This document shows positions 1-11,425 of a DNA stretch of 64,000 nucleotides, piece by piece; the first letter of the stretch is position 1, and every line of letters starts with the position of its first letter. A program made the position numbers and the translations under genes. Source of the stretch: Tomocerus qinae (Eukaryota; Arthropoda; Collembola; Entomobryomorpha; Tomoceridae); the NCBI GenBank assembly GCA_020055645.1, contig CM034550.1, positions 9,109,501 to 9,173,500 on the forward strand, written 5' to 3'. The notes below the pieces were generated by a model that saw only the letters and a program-made list of their open reading frames with translations, was not told the DNA's origin and searched no databases.

Positions 1-2434
1 CTGTTTTAGATACCAATAAGATTTAACTTGTATTAAAATAACGAGTGTTAACCTGTACTCTGCACCGATTTTAAGGTCTAGACATAAATAAACACTATTT
101 GAAGAATATAATCTATGGTCCCTTGGAAGGTACTACACATTAAGTATTAGATGTAACCGCATGAAATGAAATTCCTACCTTTTTTATGTTCTAGTTAGGT
201 AGGTGGGCTTAGGGTTTGGAGTAGTGTACTAGGTATTCCAATTGTCGGTCACATTTACAAAAGAAAATGCTTTTTGAAAACTGGTCTTGAGTGAGTGAAT
301 AAGTGAGAAGAGAGTCTAAAGCTAAGCCGAAGCCAGTCAAGTCAAGCCAATGCAATATCGGAGAGACAAATACAATTCCTTTCCGTCCTTAGCAGACCTC
401 ACTTCAACTTTCTACCAAGAGTTTCCAAAAGTTGCTACCGACGGGAAGAGAGAGAATGTAAAGGAAGCGAGAAGACCCGATAGGATTTTGGATTTGAATG
501 TAAATGCGAAAGTGAGTGAATAGAGAATACTACTTTGAAAGTCTAACATCTACGTGTGTGTTGCATATCCGTATAGACTATAAGATATTGTTCAACTTGA
601 ATGTATTCAGTAACTTCTGCAATGCGACTACGAAGAGAAAGTAAACGAGAACTGTATCTTCACTTTGCTATACATCAATAAACTAAACCACAAATGCAAG
701 TGTTACGAATAGAATTCTAATAAGTAGACTATACACATACACATAAATACTATATTACGTATAAGTAGGCGTAGGCAGTTCACATATTTACATAAATATA
801 CCTATATATCTACTTTAGACAAAGATAGCTACCTACTTAAACTACACATAAATAAAATAATCCATCTATGTAGATGAGCAAGTTTTCTGAGTATATTGCA
901 AAGGAACAACTCTTGATACCATGCAGAGTGTATCTATTTGTTTTCTACGTTGAAAACGACTCTTGGCCTAAATCTAAGCATCTCTCCCACTCAAAATGAA
1001 ACTCCATGGCCTGGCACTAATAATTTAGAATTAACTTCCCTCACAACACAAATACTCACAACATACACATACAAAAGCTCCTATTTAGGCTATTTACTTT
1101 TTAGCTTAATATACAGACTGAAACGCTTGCGCGAATGCATCTGAACATTAAATTTCAATTTACTTCTAAAAAATACATTCTTGTTCATATTTTCAGTTTC
1201 GTATACTTTGTTTACATTTTTATTAATAAAAGTGCAATTTTTCCGCAAACATTTAATAAGGATAGCCAAAACAAAATCTCTTTCGCATTTATCATAACAA
1301 TAACCGGTTACTACTTCCTCGATGAGCTTAGGGCGGGCGTACATATTATATTACATGCATGTAACTTTGTATAAAAATCTCATCATTAAGCATATCCCAC
1401 TTATTGTAGATACGAAAATAACTTGTTCCATAACGAGTAGTTTGAAAAGGTTATTTGAATATAAACCTAAAACATCTTTGCCTCCTCCGGTCTACAGATT
1501 TCCAGCTTGCATAAATATCTCATAGAACGCGTTGAAGAGTTGTATGCAAAAAATGAATGCGTAGCTTATAGGTGATTTTATGTTATGATACTGCAAGTTT
1601 ACATGAAGTTCTGTACTAACAAAAGAAGCTAACGAGACTAGGACTTTTAGACAAAAAATGTTAGTTGTAGTAACCGTAAGTATATGCAAATTTTAATGGT
1701 AGTTCTGTCAGCACTTAGAAAGGTAGGTGAACAACTTTACAACATCCCTTTATTATGCTTTTAATGTTGAACCCCCTGAAATGTTTTTATTCTCCGGTTT
1801 CTCGAGACAAAGATGAAAGGATGAAATGAACGTGGAAGAGCTGCTGCAAAAAACAAATAAATGTGTTTGACCTAATTCTCCCTAACTACAGAATACACAC
1901 AGACCTTATACTTACTTTATATTACCTTCACACTGAGTGACGAGCAGTAAGCAAGAGCAAGATTACTTGTACTACTACAAACCAAGCACAAGGAATAAAA
2001 ACAAAAACTTTCTAGAGCAAATAAAAGTTTTCTAAAAGCACTGTGATATATCCTCCTACTATACTTACATTGCTATATACACTAAGAGTAGAGCTCTCTC
2101 TGGAAGGAAACAAATGTGAGAATATGCATATGGAGAAATCGATTTGGTCTGTCAGTGTAAGAAAATTTTAGTGCGTGTTTCCTTCAACCAACATTAAAGA
2201 TAATAGTAGGTAGGTAATTTCCGCGGATTATTATATCTACGTCTACATGTAAAATTGTATGTAGAGTACCTAAAGTGTAGTAATACTGAACAAACGCCAA
2301 AATATTCCCAGAAGTATTAAAAAGGTAGACAAAAACGGGTTAACCGTAGTAGACATTGTAATCAAGGTTTCCTTACCCATTCTAACTTGCTAAGTGTACT
2401 GATATGCATAGAATGTTAAATTATAGAGACTTAC
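1..2434 (-). other. sif: sif intron, continuing beyond the window
   Basis: AT-rich DNA with only short chance frames. The PH-domain exon expected next is not found, so the intron extends past position 1. No transposon ends or tandem arrays were recognised here. Confidence 0.75.
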
Positions 2435-2568
2435 CCCGCTTTTCGAACGGCCCCAGTGCAATTAAAAGAAGCGGCAGGTTTTCTTGAGCCTTTTGGAGAG
2501 CTGGCCCCATCCCCAGGTTCGTCATCACTAACAGCAGTCGTCAATGACATCCGCTCATCATCACTAAT
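2435..2568 (-). CDS. sif: sif exon 13: acidic SDDE block and lead-in to the first PH domain
   Basis: 134 bp. Acceptor ggtttttcag|ATT, donor AAAGCGGG|gtaagt, phase 0 in and 2 out. It encodes [20 protein letters not shown], then [19 protein letters not shown] and AVRKAG. In SIF/Tiam proteins the GAVRKAG segment is directly followed by the first strand of the N-terminal PH domain (PHn-CC-Ex). That strand must be on the next exon, outside the window, because positions 1-2434 carry no matching coding sequence. Confidence 0.94.
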
Positions 2569-5500
2569 CTGAAAAACCAATAAAGACCACACCGTGTTAA
2601 ATTATTCATCTAGTTGCAATTAGTTTTAATTGGCACACCGTGACAAAATAGAATGCAAGCAGAAGCATTCATCTCAACTTTTAATCTAATCTGACTATAA
2701 AAAGAAATAAATTCTTTAGTTTCCATTAAAATATTTATACAATAGTTTGTATCTCCTAGATTAAACTAACGGTTTCCTCGCAATTGAAGTTTGCGCATAG
2801 AAGTAATAGATCTGTAGCATGTAGCAACTAGCATTGTAACTTTAGTGTGTAAATATAGTGATCATGTGTCGAAAGTCTGGAAAGAGTCTAGACTGTAGAC
2901 ACACACGTAGTGAAAATATTTATGTAGGTGTCTAAGTGGAAGAGCTAAGATTATTTGGTTAGGAACTATCTAACAATTTAACAATCAGTCAAGTCAACAA
3001 ACAGAATATATTACAACTCTGCTCACGATTCCAGACCTAATTGTATATTTAGATCCAATTTCCGATAGCGAGAACTATTTACTCATTTACAAGTTGGAAA
3101 GAAGTTAAGCCGTTCTGTTTTCTGTTACGGCAAATAGTCACATCACATCAGAAACCACTCGGCTTTCCTTCATCCAGTCAAGTCCAACTCGGCTCAATTC
3201 TACTCCACTTCGCCAAAACTATCACTACACTTACTTACACATATAGACACTGCGCCCATTTGTTAGCCTTCAGCCCTAAGTCTAACTGCTATCTCAAATA
3301 TATAAGGCTAAAGTTGAAGTTGAGAGGTTCCCTGAGCTATGCTTAATGTCTATATCCATTTTGCATAGTGGAGGTCGGAGGTACTTAAGTAATGTAAGTA
3401 TATAGCTGCGTATGAATGTGTGAAGCCAGAACTGTATGTATTTTATGTAGAATTGAATGTGGATCCTAACTACGACTGCTGTCCAGTCGGAACGAGCTGA
3501 TTGCCGGTTTAATTCAATTTGCAGGCTAAATTCAATTTGTGATTCTACTTTGCCATTTGACATCCTCTCTCGCTCTCTCCCTACCCTCAGACACATTGGC
3601 TACTACTATATAGGGTCGAATCTAATCAATACCAATGCACTTTACTAAAGATATGCTCACTTTTCTCCTCTCCCATATAAAGATAGTTCGTATATGTAGG
3701 CATTAAGCACTCAATTGCATTTGCGCAACAAACTTTAAACTAACTGTCTATATAACGCCTCATCTTCCCACTTTACCCTGCTATCAAATAACCCTTTATG
3801 TCCACCACTTCGAATTTACATATGGATGAGGAGCATTTCTGCTTCACTGATATTGCCCTGATATTAGTAATTACGCATAATGGTGTAAACTCAGGATTTA
3901 CTAATTATACCTTACTTTGTCAAGTCAAGGCCTAAAAGCATGCATGGCAGGGATATTAAATATTTCGTTTACAACCACTAACAAATGAAGCACACTATAG
4001 AGGAGCACAGACGGCACTTAAAACATCTCAACAGACTGCTCTCTCCTATAGCATACGTGTTTATGTCCAGTTTAGGCAATTTACAACAACCAGTATTTGC
4101 AAAAGCACTAAGGAATTAGAGATTCTGTTAGAGCACATCCACAAACTCATATTGTATGCGAAGGTTGTACATTGAAATCCTCTTTACTGCAGTTCAGCAC
4201 AGCAATGCATAATAAGTTATAATTATTATCATAACAGCAGAACTACTTTTTGCGACAACTATCTCTAATATCTCTTTGCAGTTGCACAGAAAATGCACAA
4301 ATATACACATAGTTAGTTAACACAATTATCTAGCCTAGTTTCCACCATATTATGCATGCATTTGTAACAGAATACTTAATGCCAACTAATTTTCATTACA
4401 TAAACTTATTTTCTATTCATTAAATTACAGTTTCTGATGATGATGAACAGAGTTGTTCTAATTTAAACTGCATAATACAGAATGAATGTGTTTACTCTCC
4501 TTAGGCAAGAAACGAAACTACCAAAGCCTATTACTTTATATGCAACAATAATCTCTATTTTGCTAACTTGAAAACAAACCTCATTAGTTTTACAAATCAA
4601 TATCAATTATGTTAGAGAGATCTGACAGCGTTACCTACTTAGTATCAAAGAATTGGCAGTATATTGATTATGTTGTAGGCGTAGGTACTTTATTAGCCTG
4701 AACATATACGAGATAGATACAGCTGTATAAACAATGTAAGTACTGGACGTGTTCATGTGCAGTGTAAGTATAATAGTACATTTGGTGTGCAAATAGAAAT
4801 GTATCTTGTGCAAAGTACAACGGTACATAAATATATAGAATTATTTACATTGGGGAAAACAAATTTACAATTTACTAGTGGTGGGTACAAGATACATTTG
4901 AATTGGCCAGAGATACGGGAGCGAGCGAGAGAAAGCGAGATGAGGGCTTTCATATAATTTTGAATCCTTCATAACGTCATTTTCAATTCCGTGCACAATC
5001 CTACTTTTGCTTACTTTAGTAAACTGCATATTCTAGAGCATAGGAGAATGTTGAGCAAATCCAAGCTTCATAGATACAAAGGAAGATAGAGAGATCATAA
5101 GAGCACAGATGGATTTTCCCATGGTATTCATTGCTTTCTCTTCCACTCACATATCATTGTGTACAGTAATATGTACGTACGTAGAACTGACAGAGGAGAT
5201 TGCAGGAGGAAGTAAGTGAAGGAAGGGACCCGAGTCTATTTTACAAGTACCACCGTAATATTAATACTAACAATCTGAGCTACTTCACTTTCCTCTGCTA
5301 CTTACTTTTCTCGTGTACAGAAACATACAACGCAATATAATCTAGCGGTAGCTAAACAGAAAAGGCACATCGAGAGGATTGTACACATACAACATCTCAA
5401 CCTAAATATAGAGGTCTATAGAAACCAAACTGAAGAGGGCACGCTCTGATTAAATTTATCTGTCCTCAAAGGTCTCCCCACATAGAGCACTCTTTCCACC

Positions 5501-8500
5501 TCACCATATCATCTTCAATACTCCAATTCTTTGACAAATGAAATCAAACCATATCTCATTCCAAATACAGATCTATGGAAATGAAATTTTTTCACTACAG
5601 CAGTAACTTATCTCTATGAAACCAAAAAAACACAAAATCTCATTCCAACCAGAAGCCAGAAAAGCTACATTCCTCGTAAGCCTTGGAAAGTAGTCATTTG
5701 ATTATGGCAACCCATAAGATATGAGGCACCTAACTTGTTTAGTTACATCATGTTACATACAAAATGACGTTGACATATAATATATCATCTAATATTAGAT
5801 ATATAATCTATTTAAATTCTACCATTAAATTGAGTCACCGGCCCTTAAAAATACACAGAGAGTGTTTTCATTTAGTACCAAATGGTCAAGACAAAAATTC
5901 TATCACCTAACTGTGAAAATAAAGGTGGAGAATGTCGATGGTAGATAAACTCTTTAACACAAGGCATAAATAGCCATCAAAGAAAAGTAAAGCAAAAGCT
6001 CAACTCAACAAACTCAACATTCTCCATTAATAGTAGGAATACAAGCAATTTGTACAGTTGAGTTCCGCTCAACTCACAATCAACGGAGCAGTACAGTTGC
6101 CTTGCTTGACTGGCATTGCTTCCTTCAAATCGGTGAGCTGGTGGACGGAGAAAGTACATATGGTAGTAGTAAAACCTTTAAAAAGGATTCTATATGCAGG
6201 GCAGTTATATAATGTAGAGGACAGCCCATCTGAAGATGAGTTTTATAGTTCTATATTATAGGCTACTAAATACGTGAAAAAGGAGGAGGAGGGGATAAGT
6301 CTGAACTCAATAGACTTGACTCGGTTATAGAAAAAGCTAAACTTTCTTTATGTTGTTATGTGTGCCTTTGTCTGTCTCACTGTCGGCATCATCCTGGAAA
6401 ACTTTCCCAGTACTTTCTACTTAGGAGATATAATACGTGTATATATGCTAACACGCAGTACGCTAGACTAACCATTAGAAACTATCAACTATCTGTATGG
6501 AGCATTGTGCCTCTACTAGTTTTCCCATCCATGCCAATAATAGATGTAATATGTTCAATAATTTCTATACGTGTAACTTACGATTGACTTTTATATTATT
6601 AACTCTGCTTTATGTAGGATAGATAAATACATATTGAAGTGTACTATTGGTACGTAGAGGGAGAAGGAGCCAAGTGAAGCCAGACTGCATAAAAGTAAAA
6701 AGGAGCCATTCTGTATCTGTACATGACGTTCAAAACTCCCATCATTCCTCTTTTCTAACTATTCAGGCTGGTCCTGGGAGTTCTGTCCTCTCAGTCCTAT
6801 AGTATAAACTAACATGAGCAATGTAACATATTGGAATGGCTTGGCTCAGCTAACCATGCCATACCGCACAAAAGTCAAACCAACCTTACGATTAGTTTTC
6901 GTAGTTTATCTTCTTAATGTTCAATGTTATGTTAGGAACTTTTCTCGCAATTGGCCACTACAACTATGTATCTGCACCATTATAGAATTAGTCATGAGAT
7001 GGCAAGAACCATCTCCTAATGTCTACGTTATTTTGAATACGAATGGGCTTCGTTGAGGAAATTAGCTAGGGGAAAGTATGTGCTGGAGCAGCACGGGATT
7101 TATATACATAAGCTTAATAGATATTCACCTATGTACCTCATGTACTTTTAATGGCACATAAAGATGTCCCTATGTAACATACTTTTATATACTAATGCCT
7201 CTTTAATGTACATAACATTATTACCTATATAAAGGTGCACACCATAATAGTTAAGTACGTAAACCTGAACTCTTTTTTGCATTACTGCAAGAATCTCTTT
7301 TTTACTACGTAGTATGCCACTCACATACTCAGAGACAAAAAGGAAATTTGAGGGTAAGGTGCAGTCGAGGACATGTGTGTGCTATCATTAGTAGCCCCAA
7401 CCATGTCTCAATGAACTAAACTTCTAAAGACAGAAGAAAGTAGAAGAGCACATTTAAAGAGACTAGGAACTTCAAATTCCCAAGGAATACAATAATATTT
7501 AACTCTGTCGGTTTTCTGATTGAAGTAGAATAAAAGTCAAGCTAATACTAAACCAAGTTACTACAAAAAAAGAAAATACTGCACATTACGATATAATTGG
7601 CTGAATGATTCAACGAAAGTACAGATGCAATGGAATACTAAAAGTCGATGTTACTCTACGTTTATAAACTTTGCTTAATGTTAATTGTACCTTCTCTATC
7701 TCTAACTAAAGGATATATAGGATAAGTAAATAGTTTATCGATGGGTAATCTTCTTCTGAAATAATGTAGTTACGCACTACCCCTTTACTAATTTCCGTTG
7801 CAAATGAGGTCAAAAACTTTCTACAAAAACTTTCCATGTTAGACTCAAGCCAAGAAAAACTAATCAAGTCGAAAATTGGTTGTACTCTTCAGTTGGGTAT
7901 ACAGCTTCAAAAGAACAGCTAACTATAACTAGCACCACTAAATATTTGTGTACATAGGATAAGTATCTTATTTATCATATTACAACAAACTTGCAAAAAC
8001 TAGAAAGAATTCTCTCGCTAAACTCATCTTCTAGTATTCTGCTTCCCTCATCTTGCATCTTCTAGTAGTCTGCTCCCCACAAAATAGTTAATGATAATGC
8101 TTAAGAAATCATTAAAAAATTACGATGCTCTTAGACTGGAACTTTCTCCAGTGCATTCCACTTCATGTTTTCATACTTATAATCCCTCAAGTAATTTACG
8201 AGAAATGTGCTACTCAGTCCACGCATACCATACAAATACACACGCCATAAAGCTATCATCCAAATAACACTTACATGAAGAATATTCCTCCCTATAAGTA
8301 AAGTATTCCTCCCTACAAGCTACAAGGACGTCTAGTATCTGGAATCAATTGTTAAAAACCGACTGACAGGATGTAGATGCAGCTAATTTATATGGAATCA
8401 CGTTTACTACTTTCCTTAGGGCATCAATCACTCTGGGAAGCCATATAGAGAATGCAATGTCAATTTGTCAATCCATTAGCGGATACCCGAGCAAATAATA

Positions 8501-9682
8501 TATTTACGTGTACCCGATAACCAAACCTATCTGAGCCAAAAGATGCTCCTCTAATTGCCGTAAGGGTAAGCACAAAAAATTGCTACGTAGGACAAAAAAT
8601 GGAAGAATTTCCCCATAGATTTTACTTAGTTGTCCCCAACAGTTTTCGATATTTCGGTATAAATTAGATAAAGCGAGAAAGTCATTGCTTTCACCAAGTA
8701 CAATGGGTGTAGCAAGTAAAATAAGCTACATATAATCCCATCAAAACACTTGAGTAGATTTCCAACGAAGAAAATTTCACACCAGACTAGATATTTTACC
8801 AGAGACTATCTAGCTATCTTATGTGAGTCTGGCTTTGCCGAGTACATAAATTATTCAAACAGTTCCATTTCCCAACAAGTTACTATTTAGTAAGTTGAGA
8901 TATGAGAAATACAGCTAGTTGTTCCTAACAAAGCAAAGCCGGCAGGCTGTGTGTGTACAATGTAAATACACATAGTGGCTTATATCTTATGTAAAATGTA
9001 GCTTTGTAGTTATAGAATATTCTGGAGTGTAATAATGTAGTCTGTAGTTGGTAGGAAGCCGGGTGAAGGATCTGTAATTTCTGGTGAGGTACATATCTAA
9101 AGAACAATAGCAATGTAGATGTGATATAAAGACAAAGGGAAAGTGGGTGATAGCATATGTATAGTAATGAGTTGGGTAAGTCAAACTTAGTAGTTCACTT
9201 CTCTTCTGACTTTAATTTCCGCCTGTCTCGCTTCCCCTGACGAGAACAAAACATAGGAGTTGAGATGAGGCGGATTTAAATTTTGAGTCGTCATTGGGGA
9301 AATTCGGGGAGATACTTAAAATAAATAGAGTAGAAAATACAAGACAGGTACACTTCTACATTGCTTTGCTATAATGCATGACACATGCCATATAAATGGG
9401 CTATAGTCTTAACAACAGGAAAGAGGTACCGGACTATTTCTTGAATGGTCGGGTATGAAAAGCTAAAAGTAGTATACACTCAGGTACCCACTTACAACCA
9501 ACATTATACGTTGTAAACTTAGCTAATAAGAAATATATATATGGAAGTTTGAAATTGATATAACTGCTAGATATACATTTAACATGGTATACTATAGTTA
9601 GAGTATGTACATCTACAAAGGATATATCTAGCATAGCATTATTCATTTATACGTTGATATTTGTTTGGGAAAATGACCTTAC
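2569..9682 (-). other. sif: sif intron between the large exon and exon 13
   Basis: About 7.1 kb of AT-rich sequence. The open frames here are short and show no domain or codon signal. A minor local duplication of a catcttctagta-type unit occurs near 8026-8075. I see no RNA gene or complete mobile element. Confidence 0.7.
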
Positions 9683-11425
9683 CCTCTGCATAACTTTAGC
9701 GAGAAAAAGAACATTGCACTCTTGGGGTTGGACATGGGGCCAATTATGCTGATGTTCATGTCTCTTCAATCCCTTAATGTCATGAGCTCCGTGACTACAC
9801 TCACATCTGGTTTCATTGTCATCCTCTCTCGACTGAACGACTCGTCTCGCCCAGTGAACTAAAGTACACCAATCCAACGGCTTGAAAATAGCCTCTTGTT
9901 GTTTTCTCGGGTATGGGTAAGTGTAGAAATGTTCCGAAGACTTATTGCTCAAATTAGACACAGGTCTTGAGATGGGCTCTTCATGGCCAGTCAGAGATGT
10001 AGCTTGATAGTAATTGGAGTAAGTGTCATGCTCTAGAGGATGATAATAGTACTGTGCATGTTGTTGTGGTGTAGATTGTTGTTGGGCAAGATGATTCGGA
10101 TGCAAGGGACTTATAATTCCCTGTCCAGGATTTCCGACAGCGGCAATTCCTATAGCAGACACTCCTGGCGTTGACGAAGATACAATGAGGGAAGAGGAGG
10201 AAGACACTGGACGAAAGCTGGCATATTTTGTCGCAGACAGTTGTTGAACCGCAGACAAATTGGCTGTTGAGCCTGTGCCAACGGATGAAAATCGTAGTTG
10301 ACTTGGATTTTGGTAGTGAGCTTGAAGTTGTGGGTTGATTGTAGAATAAAATGCTGATGATTGTTGTTGTTGCTGAATTTGTTGCTGCTGATGTTGATGC
10401 AACTGTTGTTGGAGTTGTTGATGATGTTGTAATTGTTGTTGTTTAAAAGCGGCCGGTCCCCGCCCTGTGGAAGTGACCATCCCCGGAGGAGGTCCACTCC
10501 CTCCACCACCACTATTACTACTGTTTAATGACGCAGCATTTAAACCACCACCACCACCCGCCCCACCATTGCCAACTAGTGTTCCTCCTCCTCTTCCTCT
10601 AGGCACAAGAGCTAGCCCACCACGGGCTGTCGGAGGTACGGTTCCCGCTCCAGGAAGAACTGGGCGGTAAATTAATTGATTTTGTGTGGGATACCTTGGA
10701 CTTGCCGTGAGGCTTTGGCTTACTAGACTTGTGTTACTAGGTTGACTATTTATTTTGATCGAAGTATTAGTATTGGTTGTATGCGTGGAATTTGTATTAG
10801 ATATCAGATTGGCGGCTGGAGGATTAGGAGCGGGCAGCGGTGGTCTACTAGGCACCGGAGGTTTCACCTGCCCGACTCCTCCTGGAATATTTGCAGTAGT
10901 ACCAACAACACCTTGAGGTTGCGGCAGACCTGGTTGAGTATCTTCCCATGAGCTTAGCACGTCCGACACAAATGAATACAATTCGTGGATTGAATTGTAA
11001 TGCTGGAGATTTGTTCGGCCGTGGCTTTGTTGTTGGTGTTCAGAATGTTGACTCCCGGGTCCTCCACTCGTACTTCCACTCCCTTCTGTACTACTCTCAT
11101 TCGATTGTCTTCCTCCGCTGGCAAGATTTGACGAAGAGGCTAACGTGCTACTACTGCTGCTCGCTGTATGGGACCCTGGAGGAGTTCCATAGTGTTGGTG
11201 GTACAATTGCCGCTGTAAGTTTTGTTGGTGTGAGAGCTGAGGAAGATGCTGGAGATGATGGTGGTTACGAACTATTGTTGAAGACGCTGCGGATGTCAAA
11301 TCTCCCACTGCTCGAGAGGAAGATTGTGATGGTAATGTAGATGATGATGATGAGTGTGGCGGTGGAGGGCGAGGGACGGCTCGGCCTCGATTCCGGTAAG
11401 GTTCCACTTCAGAGACTGGACGAAA
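9683..11425 (-). CDS. Large 581-codon Gln/Ser/Gly-rich exon inside sif (cassette or alternative-promoter exon)
   Basis: One frame stays open for 581 codons (1743 bp, divisible by three) between acceptor gagtag|TTT and donor CAGAGG|gtaagg, phase 0 at both sides. It fits between exon 11 and the exon at 2568 without a frame change. Approximate exon residues: 1-140 Ser/His/Gln/Pro-rich; 144-163 a helix-like block NSIHELYSFVSDVLSSWEDT; 187-198 an SH3-ligand-like run VKPPVPSRPPLP; 277-315 Gly-rich; 328-356 polyglutamine; 500-581 a compact Cys/His/Trp-containing module. There is no in-frame ATG near the 5' edge; the first Met is about residue 316. It is therefore not a simple first coding exon. The acceptor is weak. 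Alternatives at 11415 (gtccag|TC) and 11406 (ctgaag|TG) are both phase 1 and would need another, unseen upstream exon. Coding status is near certain; membership in sif is inferred from strand, location and phase. I do not recognise this segment from other SIF proteins. Confidence 0.8.
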
